Shown piece after piece: positions 16,975 through 25,600 of a DNA stretch of 64,000 nucleotides. Origin of the DNA: Gracilimonas sp965227785 (lineage in GTDB: Bacteria > Bacteroidota > Rhodothermia > Balneolales > Balneolaceae); NCBI RefSeq assembly GCF_965227785.1, contig NZ_OZ245785.1, positions 372,001 through 436,000 on the forward strand, written 5' to 3'. A model generated the notes under the pieces. The model ran no database searches. It worked only from the letters and a program-made list of their open reading frames with translations, and was not told where the DNA came from. Position numbers and translations under genes: made by a program. The stretch's first letter is position 1, and each line of letters opens with the position of its first letter.

Positions 16975-17580
16975 CTATTGAATTGAAAGTTTTAAAAACA
17001 AAAAGTTTGAATCCAGACCGGGGTTTTCATTACCGGTTTCTGCATTCGAAATATGGTGAAATTTATATCCAAAGGATATCATTCCAAATGTATTGAACCT
17101 TAAGTTTGCACCAAAAGTAATGTCGAAGGTGAAATTCAGCTTTCTGGCTCCATCAGTCGGGAAATTACGTTCCATAAATATCATACCTCCAGTGGTTCGG
17201 ATATAGGGCGTAAGCCGCTTTTGAGAAACATTCATGAGGGTAAAACCGACAGGTGACAGCCCAAATCCTGACCGCGAGACCATGCGATTATTTTCGTCTC
17301 TTTTTGGATAATTAAAGTGAATATAAGGTATCAGGTCAGCGGTGTACCAAATGGCTTTGTTTGGAGGATACTCTTTTACAGGTCTTTGAAGACCGATGCC
17401 AAAAATCTGTGTTTGTGAGTTTTCAGTTTTACCTAAAAAGCGAACAGATGAAAAAGAATAGCCTCCCCAAAGGGTGAAGGTTGCGCTTTTGAATTCGGGA
17501 TCTGCGGTTTGTGCAACACTGACGTTTGCCGTTAAACAAAAGAATAAGGCAGGTAAAAGTAATTTAGTCGCTAACTTCAA
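16975..17580 (-). CDS. PagL-like lipid A 3-O-deacylase (acyloxyacyl hydrolase family)
   Basis: A 201-residue outer-membrane beta-barrel with a signal peptide (LLLPALFFCLTANVSVAQ). The C-terminal stretch FHHISNAETGNENPGLDSN holds the PagL catalytic His-x-Ser pair and the conserved N-x-G that follows. The family removes the 3-linked acyl chain from lipid A, which tunes outer-membrane permeability. The assignment rests on this motif, its place near the C-terminus and the barrel-like pattern. It lies between a small membrane protein and the cyclophilin in a tight run. Confidence 0.8.
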   Translation of the reverse strand: MKLATKLLLPALFFCLTANVSVAQTADPEFKSATFTLWGGYSFSSVRFLGKTENSQTQIFGIGLQRPVKEYPPNKAIWYTADLIPYIHFNYPKRDENNRMVSRSGFGLSPVGFTLMNVSQKRLTPYIRTTGGMIFMERNFPTDGARKLNFTFDITFGANLRFNTFGMISFGYKFHHISNAETGNENPGLDSNFLFLKLSIQ

Positions 17581-17598
17581 AAATGGCGATACCTAAAG

Positions 17599-17925
17599 TT
17601 ATGATTTCTTTTGAGCCTTTTTTGACGAGCTAATAAAAGAAGCTAACCAAATTACAGCCCATGCAATAGCCAGATAATATTTCGCAATATAAAGAAATAT
17701 CGCAATTGTGAGCGCGTAAATTACATGATAGAATAGAGGAGGTGCTTCCGTTTGGTTAGCTTTTCTTTGGAGGGAGGGCATGAAAAAAGCAATCACTTTA
17801 CTCAAAAGTAAAAGTCCGGTATACACCCATAAAACCACTTCCAGAATGTTGTTGGTATATACCGCAAATACAGCAATCAACAATAAAACGATAACATCTA
17901 AGTAGGCATCTTTAAGCCAGGTCAT
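17599..17925 (-). CDS. Small multi-pass membrane protein, function unknown
   Basis: A 108-residue protein with about four hydrophobic segments (about 9-25, 27-50, 66-82, 85-98) and a lysine-rich C-terminus (SSSKKAQKKS). No family motif is recognised. Its start lies 5 bp downstream of the cold-shock gene stop, so the two are very probably co-transcribed. The link could be envelope adaptation in the cold together with the lipid A deacylase that follows (inference). Confidence 0.75.
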   Translation of the reverse strand: MTWLKDAYLDVIVLLLIAVFAVYTNNILEVVLWVYTGLLLLSKVIAFFMPSLQRKANQTEAPPLFYHVIYALTIAIFLYIAKYYLAIAWAVIWLASFISSSKKAQKKS

Positions 17926-17930
17926 ATAAA

Positions 17931-18164
17931 TTATTCTACCTGATCTTCAATAGGATTTAAGGATACTACTTCTTTGGCGTGCAATCCTTTATCACCTTCA
18001 TCTAAAATAAATTCAACTTCCTCACCTCGTCGTAATTTTTTAAACCCGTCGGCTTGAATCTCTGAATAGTGAACAAAGGCATCTTCCCCGGTTTCCGTAC
18101 TGATGAACCCATAACCTTTGGTGTTGTGGAACCATTTTACAGTACCCTTTTGCTTGTCTGACAT
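17931..18164 (-). CDS. Cold-shock-domain protein (CspA family)
   Basis: I took the ATG at 18164 rather than the in-frame one at 18251. It gives the canonical start MSDKQKGTVKWF, while the extra 29 residues show no conservation-like character. The 77-residue product has RNP1 (KGYGFIS, about residues 17-23) and RNP2 (AFVHYS, about 29-34). It binds single-stranded RNA or DNA and works as an RNA chaperone. It is the first gene of a four-gene run with the small membrane protein, PagL-like deacylase and cyclophilin. The 5' region up to the next gene is about 108 bp, long enough for a cold-responsive leader; I cannot show one. Confidence 0.92.
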   Translation of the reverse strand: MSDKQKGTVKWFHNTKGYGFISTETGEDAFVHYSEIQADGFKKLRRGEEVEFILDEGDKGLHAKEVVSLNPIEDQVE

Positions 18165-18272
18165 AACTACCCGATTAACTTTAATATTTAACTCACAAGG
18201 AGTTATGCTCCCTATGATTGAACCTGAAAATAATTTTTGAGGATAATACAATCAATAGGAAGTTGAATTAAG

Positions 18273-18857
18273 TTATCGGATGTGAAATTTCTCTACCCAG
18301 ATGGCAAATCCGCTGTCATTATATAAACCTGAAATTTCAGTAGCTGTCTGGTAGCCGAATCCCTCGTCATGATCAAGGTCAACTAAAAGACCTTCAAGCT
18401 TAACAATATGTCCATCCCTGAGTCGGTTAAGCTGTTCTTCTACAGAGGCTGATGATGGTATAAAATGCCATAGATCACTTTCCTGATAAATAGTAGAAAC
18501 TTCCAGTGGTGGACGGGTAAGGTCCAAATCGTGGTTACGATCATCGAGCGTGAAGAAGATATAATCCAGGTTTCGCTCATCAGAAAGCTGATTCCAGCCT
18601 ACCACAGCATCAACAGGAGAGTACCGGGAAAAACTGTCAAAGAAATATCTTTTTCTTTTGATAATCCGCACCTCTGCTTCAATGGTTTTTTTTGGTGTAA
18701 GGGTAGCTCCTTTAAAGGAAAAGGGTTCCTGCCAGGTTAATCGCTTTATCTCAGGCCCTTCTTTCGCTGTAATACCGGGGCCATGATTTACCGGAAAATT
18801 AGTATAAACAATGTATCCGGCTGCTACAAAAACACAGAAAACTAAATACTTGACCAT
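18273..18857 (-). CDS. Exported protein of unknown function
   Basis: A 194-residue protein with an N-terminal hydrophobic segment (VKYLVFCVFVAAGYIVY) that could be a signal peptide or anchor. The rest is soluble, with an OB-like or beta-rich central part (EAEVRIIKRKRYFFDSFSRYSPVDAVVGWNQLSD) and a C-terminal half with DGHIVKLEGLLVDLDHDEG. No catalytic motif is recognised. Similar short exported proteins are frequent as conserved hypotheticals. It ends 108 bp before the cold-shock gene on the same strand and may or may not be co-transcribed. Confidence 0.7.
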   Translation of the reverse strand: MVKYLVFCVFVAAGYIVYTNFPVNHGPGITAKEGPEIKRLTWQEPFSFKGATLTPKKTIEAEVRIIKRKRYFFDSFSRYSPVDAVVGWNQLSDERNLDYIFFTLDDRNHDLDLTRPPLEVSTIYQESDLWHFIPSSASVEEQLNRLRDGHIVKLEGLLVDLDHDEGFGYQTATEISGLYNDSGFAIWVEKFHIR

Positions 18858-19107
18858 GTTTGCTCCTTCCTTGATTTCTTTTTGTTACAAGAGTGCACGC
18901 AACCCATTGGTGTTACAGATTTGTTATAAATAATTAATATTTAAACAGATTCAGAAATGGGGTGAATCACGTGTTTGATATGCCGGGAGTACTTCGAAAA
19001 CAGATATTTGTTCCTGATAAGCAGCTCTCTTTCAGTTGTATTCGAAATTTTTCTCACCAAACATTTTCTGTTTCAGGATGAATAGAAGAGATGGCTTCCA
19101 GAAACAG
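18858..19107. other. Intergenic stretch with no gene seen
   Basis: About 250 bp between the exported protein start and the damaged tRNA repeat. I see no open frame of note, no tRNA and no strong hairpin. It should hold the promoter of the leftward gene, but no promoter can be picked with confidence. Confidence 0.6.
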
Positions 19108-19198
19108 AAAAGCCTTGCAGTATTCTGCAAGGCTTTGTACCAAAGAAGGGACTCGAACCTGCCTCAGCCGGCAGGCAGGCCCACACTCCCTAAGGAAC
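19108..19198 (-). pseudogene. Damaged duplicate of the tRNA-Leu 3' end with its terminator
   Basis: Aligned to 19466-19534 (terminator plus the 3' part of tRNA-Leu), 64 of 69 positions agree. A 22-bp insertion (19160-19181) interrupts the T-arm. The fragment covers the 3' acceptor strand, T-arm and variable arm, and stops before the anticodon arm, so it cannot be a working tRNA. The terminator part is a perfect 12-bp stem (19109-19136). It lies in the same orientation as the intact tRNA and 10 bp from the GIY-YIG stop. Confidence 0.85.
19160..19181. repeat. 22-bp GC-rich insertion inside the tRNA remnant
   Basis: This segment is absent from the intact copy. It contains TGCCT...AGGCA with a GCCGGC core, so it is partly palindromic, and is far richer in GC than its surroundings. 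It looks like a small dispersed palindromic repeat; copies elsewhere cannot be tested here. Confidence 0.6.
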
Positions 19199-19208
19199 TC
19201 ACTAAAAA

Positions 19209-19454
19209 CTAAGAATTATCTTTTATCGATCTTAGAAATTCTTTACCTGCACCGGACTTTAAATATTTTTCCCTTTTTCGAGCTTCTATTCTTGTATCAA
19301 AAATTTCTGAATGAATAAGTCGAAAGGGTGCATATGGTTTAGTAGTTTTTTCATACCCTTTTTGGTGTTGACCTACTCTTGGTGTAAGATTATTTGTTAA
19401 ACCGACGTAAATATAGTTGCGATCAATGCTTGATATGGCGTAAACGTAAAACAT
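19209..19454 (-). CDS. Small GIY-YIG endonuclease next to tRNA-Leu
   Basis: I start at the ATG at 19454. The frame stays open further up only because it runs through the tRNA gene, whose translation is not protein. The 81-residue product is a bare GIY-YIG domain (UvrC/YhbQ type): YVYAISS as the first motif, NYIYVGLTNNL as the second (YVG in place of YIG). R25 and H29 are in LTPRVGQHQKG, and the C-terminal Arg/Glu/Lys stretch is TRIEARKREKYLKSGAGKEFL. Such solitary domains cleave or nick DNA; some are repair-associated and some are homing-type. It is enclosed by the tRNA-Leu terminator and a repeated tRNA end, which suggests a mobile or tRNA-targeting unit. Confidence 0.88.
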   Translation of the reverse strand: MFYVYAISSIDRNYIYVGLTNNLTPRVGQHQKGYEKTTKPYAPFRLIHSEIFDTRIEARKREKYLKSGAGKEFLRSIKDNS

Positions 19455-19465
19455 TAAGAAATAAA

Positions 19466-19495
19466 AAAAGCCTTGCAGTAATCTACAAGGCTTTG
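19466..19495 (-). terminator. Terminator of tRNA-Leu
   Basis: On the minus strand, AAAGCCTTG...CAAGGCTTT forms a stem of at least 9 bp followed by TTTTTTTAT, directly after the tRNA 3' end. The same hairpin is repeated at 19109-19136 with the tRNA remnant. Confidence 0.85.
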
Positions 19496-19577
19496 TACCA
19501 AAGGTGGGACTCGAACCCACACTCCCGAAGGAACGCGATTTTGAGTCGCGCGCGTCTACCAATTCCGCCACTTTGGC
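19496..19577 (-). tRNA. tRNA-Leu (anticodon CAA)
   Basis: Read on the minus strand, the gene begins GCCAAAGTGGCGGAATTGG and ends in the T-arm GGGTTCGAGTCCC, then CTTTGG plus discriminator A. The anticodon loop CTCAAAA, closed by CGCGA/TCGCG, gives CAA (19543-19541), which reads UUG. A long variable arm (TTCCTTCGGGAG) marks it as class II leucine. CCA is not encoded. The first pair is G-U by my reading, slightly unusual. A terminator follows at once. Confidence 0.95.
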
Positions 19578-19638
19578 TTTTTCGAAGACTCCAAAGATAA
19601 GGGTAGTATCGACTAAATAACAAAGCAGTTTTTACTTT

Positions 19639-20649
19639 TTATTTGTAGCCGTTTGGATTATCTGATTGCCACTTCCAGGCATGCCTGCACATTTCTTCAA
19701 TACCTCGTTTTGCAGTCCACCCAAGTTCTTGTTCGGCTTTGGAAGGGTCTGCATAGCAAGTGGCGATGTCTCCGGGGCGTCTCGGAGTTATTTTATAAGG
19801 GACTTCCTTTCCTGAAGCTTGTTCAAAGGCGGTTACCATTTCTAAGACACTGGTTCCTTTCCCGGTACCAAGGTTATAAACAACTAAGCCCGGATCAGCA
19901 TTAAGTTTTTCGAGAGCTTTTAAATGACCTATAGCTAAATCCACTACATGAATGTAATCACGAACTCCCGTTCCGTCCGGGGTAGGGTAGTCGTTTCCAA
20001 AAACGGATAGTTCTTTCAACTTACCAACTGCAACCTGAGATACATAGGGCATCAGGTTGTTAGGTATGTCGTTGGGATCTTCTCCAATCAAACCGCTTTT
20101 GTGAGCTCCTACCGGGTTAAAATAACGAAGCAGGGCAATGTTCCATGAAGCATCGGCAACGTGAAGATCCTTAAGAATGTATTCGATAAATAATTTGGTG
20201 CGGCCATAAGGGTTGGTTGCTGAAAGGGGGAAGTCTTCAGTTATAGGCACTTCGCGCGGATCTCCATACACGGTGGCTGACGAAGAGAAAACAATATTCT
20301 TAACGCTGTGCTTCTTCATCAGCTCACATAAATAGAGGGTGCTGGTGATATTGTTGTCATAGTACATCAGCGGCTTCTCTACAGATTCGCCTACAGCTTT
20401 GTAGCCCGCAAAATGTATAACAGAGTCGATGTCATGCTCCGAGAAAATTGTATTCAGAGCGTCTTTATTTAAAAGATCTTCCTTATAAAAAACGAGCTCT
20501 TTGCCAGTAATTTTCTGAACTCTTTGTAAGGCTACTTCGCTGCTGTTAGAAAGGTTATCGACCACAATAACATGGTGCCCTTCATTTAACAATTCCAGAA
20601 CCGTGTGACTTCCGATATAACCGGCCCCGCCTGTTACCAATACATTCAT
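19639..20649 (-). CDS. galE: UDP-glucose 4-epimerase GalE
   Basis: A 336-residue short-chain dehydrogenase-type epimerase that interconverts UDP-glucose and UDP-galactose, and in some members UDP-GlcNAc and UDP-GalNAc. The NAD-binding start is VTGGAGYIGSHT (residues 5-16). The catalytic triad is the SSS of residues 122-124, Y148 and K152 in NPYGRTK. DPREVPITEDFP and GTGVRDYIHVVDLA are family landmarks. It is the last gene of a three-gene run with an HPt protein and a thioesterase (9-bp spacing). Its product could feed the Pel-like locus at the right end of the window if it accepts N-acetyl sugars (inference). Confidence 0.95.
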   Translation of the reverse strand: MNVLVTGGAGYIGSHTVLELLNEGHHVIVVDNLSNSSEVALQRVQKITGKELVFYKEDLLNKDALNTIFSEHDIDSVIHFAGYKAVGESVEKPLMYYDNNITSTLYLCELMKKHSVKNIVFSSSATVYGDPREVPITEDFPLSATNPYGRTKLFIEYILKDLHVADASWNIALLRYFNPVGAHKSGLIGEDPNDIPNNLMPYVSQVAVGKLKELSVFGNDYPTPDGTGVRDYIHVVDLAIGHLKALEKLNADPGLVVYNLGTGKGTSVLEMVTAFEQASGKEVPYKITPRRPGDIATCYADPSKAEQELGWTAKRGIEEMCRHAWKWQSDNPNGYK

Positions 20650-20658
20650 GTGAATAGT

Positions 20659-21006
20659 CTACGTTTTTTCTTCTAATTCTTTAATGACTTCCGAGCAAAT
20701 TTGCTGCACTTTTTCAGCGGATGCCTCTAAGTCTTTCTCAGGTTTTTCATCCCAGATGAGCGTTTTTGCATACTCATACTCCTCAAGTATTTGTCCCAGG
20801 CCGAGCATTTGAGTTACCGGTTTAATTTTGTGTCCAGCTTTTCTGAAATTGGTTTCATCACGGGCCAATAAATGCTTTTTATAGTTTTCAGAAAACTCGT
20901 TAAAAGAAGAGATGGCTGCCTCAGCAAATTCCTTGATATACTTCTCCTCACCATAGAGCATATCAGCCAGGCCCGAAAAATCAACCAATTTATTATTGCT
21001 ACTCAA
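20659..21006 (-). CDS. Histidine phosphotransfer (HPt) domain protein
   Basis: A 115-residue, all-helical acidic protein. The stretch FRKAGHKIKPVTQMLG contains the HxxKP/G-type phosphotransfer motif, with H59 as the likely phosphorylated residue. Such proteins relay phosphate between hybrid kinases and response regulators. It lies between a thioesterase and galE, 8-9 bp from each, and no kinase is adjacent. The window's PAS kinases or the receiver proteins at 53999-56087 could be partners; this cannot be shown. Confidence 0.75.
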   Translation of the reverse strand: MSSNNKLVDFSGLADMLYGEEKYIKEFAEAAISSFNEFSENYKKHLLARDETNFRKAGHKIKPVTQMLGLGQILEEYEYAKTLIWDEKPEKDLEASAEKVQQICSEVIKELEEKT

Positions 21007-21014
21007 GGCAGGAG

Positions 21015-21416
21015 TTATTCGTTTACAGGTTCTTCAATATGGTGTGGCGAAGGTTTTCCAAATTCATCCAGGTGAACAAATACAATTTTATCAATGCTGA
21101 TAATGGTTTCTTTACTGAATTTATTCCTCACCACACACTTTACGGTTATAGAAGTTCGACCGAATTTAACAGTTTCCATGCCAATCTCAATAACTTCACC
21201 CAGTTTTGCAGAGTTTACAAAGTTTATTTCAGACATATATTTGGTCACGATATTACTTTTGCCAAGCTGGCAGAGTACATATATGGCTGCTTCTTCATCA
21301 ACCCAGCTTAAAACGGATCCTCCAAAAAGAGTTCCGTGTGCGTTGAGGTCCTGAGGTTTGATCAACTTTCGGCTAAAAAATCTCATTATATCTTCGTTGT
21401 TTATTGCTACATTCAA
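21015..21416 (-). CDS. Hotdog-fold acyl-CoA thioesterase
   Basis: A 133-residue thioesterase of the YciA/BACH group. NAHGTLFGGSVLSWVDEEAAIY (about 24-45) carries the hotdog helix with conserved N, GG and D/E catalytic positions. Strands GEVIEIGMETVKFGRTSITVKCVV follow. It hydrolyses acyl-CoA; substrate length is not readable from sequence. An in-frame ATG ten codons later (MRFFSRKLIKPQDLN) is an alternative start. It is the first gene of the run with HPt and galE. Confidence 0.88.
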   Translation of the reverse strand: MNVAINNEDIMRFFSRKLIKPQDLNAHGTLFGGSVLSWVDEEAAIYVLCQLGKSNIVTKYMSEINFVNSAKLGEVIEIGMETVKFGRTSITVKCVVRNKFSKETIISIDKIVFVHLDEFGKPSPHHIEEPVNE

Positions 21417-21569
21417 AGATACAGCTTAATGTATAAATGAAATAATCTCTTTTGGTCTTTCAACAATTAAAAAGTTCTATTGGACAATCCGAATAAGTAA
21501 TATTATTGTAACAAAAGGGCACAAGATTACTCTCTAAGTAAAAAGAATTGATTACGGCTTAGAATCACT

Positions 21570-22328
21570 ATGAAAACAATCGCATTAACAAATCAGAAGG
21601 GCGGAGTTGGCAAAACAACCACAACGATTAATCTTGGGGCTGGACTTGCAAAATTAGGCAAAAAGGTACTCCTCATAGATCTCGATCCACAGGCAAATCT
21701 AACCTATTCCTTGAGAACCCATTCTCATCGGCTTGAAAAAACCGTTTATCATGCTTTGCGTGGGGGGGCTAACGTAGATGATATCATTATTGAGCATAAT
21801 GGATTTGATTTTATTCCATCATCGTTAGAACTGTCAGGAGCTGAGCTGGAATTGGCCAGCGAACCGGCCAGGGAAAGTTTACTCAAGGATGTGATGAAGC
21901 AGCTTGAGGAAGACTATGACTACGATTATGTATTGATCGACTGCCCACCTAATTTAGGGTTGCTTACCTTGAATGCATTTACAGCTGTGAAGGATATTTT
22001 TATAGTACTTCAATCAGAATACCTGGCATTACATGGCCTTTCCAAGTTGCTTGATTTGGTAAAAGTGGTCCAGCAACGATTGAACAATCAACTTGAGGTT
22101 GGAGGTATTATTTGTACACTGTATGATAGTCGGAAAAACCTGAATAAAGAGGTTGTTGGGCACATTAAGGACTATTTCGGTCCCAAAGTGTTTAAGACGA
22201 TTATCCGTGACAATGTTGCTTTGGCAGAGGCGCCGAGTCACCACAAAACGATATTTGAATACGATGGTAACAGTGCAGGGGCACAAGATTACTTTGCATT
22301 AGCCAAAGAAATAAAAAACGGCCACTAA
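21570..22328 (+). CDS. ParA/Soj-family ATPase
   Basis: A 252-residue P-loop ATPase of the ParA/MinD superfamily. The deviant Walker A is KGGVGKTTT (residues 10-18), the A' motif is LLIDLDPQANLT, and Walker B is VLIDCPPNLG. It segregates chromosomes, plasmids or protein clusters with a ParB or small DNA-binding partner. The next gene (3-bp gap) codes for a 95-residue protein that could be the partner. No parB or parS is recognised. The product is followed by recCBD on the same strand, an unusual setting. Confidence 0.92.
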   Translation: MKTIALTNQKGGVGKTTTTINLGAGLAKLGKKVLLIDLDPQANLTYSLRTHSHRLEKTVYHALRGGANVDDIIIEHNGFDFIPSSLELSGAELELASEPARESLLKDVMKQLEEDYDYDYVLIDCPPNLGLLTLNAFTAVKDIFIVLQSEYLALHGLSKLLDLVKVVQQRLNNQLEVGGIICTLYDSRKNLNKEVVGHIKDYFGPKVFKTIIRDNVALAEAPSHHKTIFEYDGNSAGAQDYFALAKEIKNGH

Positions 22329-22331
22329 ACA

Positions 22332-22619
22332 ATGAGTAAGAAAAAGAGCCTTGGGCATAATCCGCTTGCTTACAGCACGCGGAGGCACGCTTCTTTTGAC
22401 TTCATTACTCCTTCCGATTCCGAAGAGGAGGATAATCAGGAAGTGTCAAATGAAGAAAACTCTGCTGATTCCAGGGTAAATAAAGTTACAGCCAGTTATT
22501 ATCTTGAGGAACCCGTTGTGGAAAGTGTAAAGCTGATAGCAGATAAAAAAGAAACCTCTTACTCAGCCGTTGTAAATGCCATTCTGAAAAGTTCAATCAG
22601 AGATCTCATCAATAGATAA
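22332..22619 (+). CDS. Small probable ParA partner, ribbon-helix-helix-like
   Basis: A 95-residue protein. Residues 1-55 are polar and low-complexity. The C-terminal 45 residues (VTASYYLEEPVVESVKLIADKKETSYSAVVNAILKSSIRDLI) look like a ribbon-helix-helix domain: a short strand followed by two helices. ParG/CopG-type partners of ParA have just this layout. The family call is inference from shape and from the 3-bp spacing to parA. It may bind the region upstream of parA as an autorepressor. Confidence 0.7.
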   Translation: MSKKKSLGHNPLAYSTRRHASFDFITPSDSEEEDNQEVSNEENSADSRVNKVTASYYLEEPVVESVKLIADKKETSYSAVVNAILKSSIRDLINR

Positions 22620-22675
22620 TTTCAGCTTTATATCCCTGTCGGTTTTCTTATTATGTGCCCCAGATATAAGGCACT

Positions 22676-25600
22676 ATGTTTAATACCTATCAGTCACATT
22701 CACTACAAACATTAGCTCATCATTTATCCGGAGTCATTCAATCGGATGTTGAAGATCCTTTATCAAAACCCTGGATTATTGTTCAGAACAATGAAATTAA
22801 GGAGTGGCTGTCGCTTAAAATTGCTGAAGGGCAGGGTATAGCAGGAAACTTCCGGTACATTTTTCCTTCTGAATTTTTGTGGATGCTCTATCGGTTTCAA
22901 AAGGATGAAATTCCCAAGGTTTTACCTGCCGACTTAAATTCAATGCACTGGACTCTGTTTGAACTTCTTTCATCCGATCAAAATCTTTTGGATCAGATAC
23001 CCTTTTACGATTCAGGTACCGACACTTCCAAAAAGAGATTTCAATTAAGTGGGCAACTCGCCGATATATTTGACCAATATCAGGTGTATCGTCCGGAAAT
23101 GATGGAAGGCTGGCTAAACCGGAAATTAGTTACTAAAGATCCGAATGAGCGCTGGCAACTCTCCATTTGGAATGAACTAAATAAACGGTGGCGTTCAACT
23201 AAAAATATCGAGCATTTACCAAGTAGGTCACAAGCCTATTTAGAGCTGGTACAATGGCTGGATGATGCCAACCATGAGCTTTGGAGTGGAATACCCGGGA
23301 ATGTGTATGTATTTGGTTTATCGCATGTGTCAAAGCCGTTTATGGAAATCATAAGCCGAATTGGGAAAAAGCATGACGTTCATTTTTTCTCTTTGGCAAA
23401 GACTGCTGATCATTCAAATAGAAACCTTGAGCATTTACTGGATGATTGGGGGAGATCTACTAAAGATCAGCTGCAGCTTCTGCATGAGATATTGGACAAA
23501 AATGATGTTCAAACTGAGAAAATTAGTTTTGAAACTGATAAGTCAACTTCGTTTCCGACATTCAAAGTACATTCCTGTCATAATATTCGTCGTGAAGTAC
23601 AGGTGCTGAAAGATGAAATACTTTGTTATCTGGATAATAATCCCAATTGCAGGCTTAGCGATGTATTAGTAATGATTCCTGATGTAGAGGCTTATTCCGG
23701 AATGTTAGAGACGGTATTTGCTAATGACAAAGGGGAGCCCCCGTTGCCAGTTTCTAAAATTTTGGGTCGGAATTATCATTCTGCAGAGCACTCGCTTACT
23801 GAACTACTCGAGCTGTTGGCTTCTCCGTTCAAAGCCAGTGCCGTACTCCAGCTGCTTAATCATGAACCCGTTAAAGCTAAATTCTCTTTTTCTGAAACAG
23901 ATTTAGAATTGATCGAAGAATGGGTGAGGGAAAATCGAATTTACCGTGGGGTTGGGGATGACTTTAATACCCGGTATAGCTGGAAAAAAGGAGTAAATCA
24001 GCTTTTATCGGGCTTTAGTATGGAGCCCGAAACACTTGGGGTATACCAGGAAATGGTGCCTTATAACCGGATTTCTTCTTCTGATGAGGCGATGATTTCG
24101 GCTCGATTTGCTCATTTCATTCATTTGCTGAGATTAGCTGCAGAAAAAGTCTCCGTTCAGAAAACTTCGGCTGAGTGGATTGTATTTACCCGCTGGCTTA
24201 TTGATCATTTTATAGGGGATGTAAGCACTCAGAACACTCAGGCAGGCGCTTTGCTCAGGTTGATCGATAAACTGAAAGAACAGGCGTCGTTTACCACTTT
24301 CAATACAGAGGTTCCGTTTGCCCTGATGAAAGATTGGCTGGTTGGTCAGTTTTCGAGTCATGATTCGTCTTCAGGCCGGTTTGGGCAAGGGGTTACAGTT
24401 AGTTCGTACATTCCATACCGGTCGGTGCCTTTCGGCTTTATAGCTATGCTTGGAATGAATGAAAGTGTTTTTCCGAGAAAATCTATTCGCCCCGAATTCG
24501 ATCTTATTTATGCCAATCCCAGGCCCGGTGACCGTATCTTAAAAGAAGATGATACCTATTTATTTCTTGAAACCATTCAGGCTACCGGGGAGCACCTTCA
24601 TATCAGTTACCGGGGGCAAGACCAGCACTCCGATTCTACCCGGCTTCCGTCAATTTTGGTGCAGCAACTGCTGGATGCATTTTTTGAGTCTCAGAATGAT
24701 GGCATTATCCGGCATAGTTTACACCCCTTCAATAAGCAATATTTTGGTGGGGACAGGCCGAATTCATACTCGGATTTAAACCGGCAACTTTCAGAACGAA
24801 TGCGGGAGGGGAAGCAAGAGGAACAACCTTTCTTTATCGATCAAAAATTTTCACCAGTAGAAGAAAACCCACAAGAACAAATACACCTCTCCAATTTAAT
24901 ATCTTTCTTCATTAATCCTTCTAAGTATCTATTGCAGAATCAATTAGGTGTTTCATATTATGATGAATTTAAAGAGATAGCAGACCGGGAACCCTTTAAG
25001 TTGAACAGTTTAGAACGCCATAAGCTTGATTATTTACTCTTTGAAATGTTGCAAAAGAATGAGACTGCTGACTTAGTTAAAAAGTATGCCAGTGCAGCAG
25101 CGATTATTCCTGAGGCGTTGGAGGGGGAAAAAGTCTTTAATCGTGAAAAAGAAAGTGTTAAAGGTTTATTGGAGTACCTAAAATCCTATACAAAGGCTGA
25201 CGAACACACTGAAGAAATCTCTATTGAGATTGCTGGAATTCAATTATATGGCCCTATTCAAGGATTATATGACGATTTATTGATATCCTATCGGGTGGGG
25301 CGTCGAAGGGCCGACCATGAGGTTGAACACTGGCTAAAACATCTTTTGCTGCTTCAGAGTGGTTATAACCTGAATAGAAGCCTCTATATATCGAAAGATG
25401 GAACCGATATAGAAATACTTGAGATTCGGTCATCTGATATAATTAAAAACCCGATTTCTGATTATGTGGAGCTCTTTTCTGCTAACAACCCGATTCTTCA
25501 TCAAGCTGCATTCTTCCCCCAATCCTCTAAAGCCTATGCAGAAGCTATATTAGATGGGAAAGAACAAGAAGAGGCTGTTAAAAAAGCCAGGGCGAAATGG

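Noticed and set aside
18197..18213. Hairpin in the leader of the cold-shock gene
   Set aside because: Only a 4-bp stem (GGAG/CTCC); too weak to name as a thermosensor.
19455..19571. N-terminal extension of the GIY-YIG protein
   Set aside because: This reading frame is translation of the tRNA-Leu gene (a familiar artefact beginning MAELVDARDS); the protein starts at 19454.
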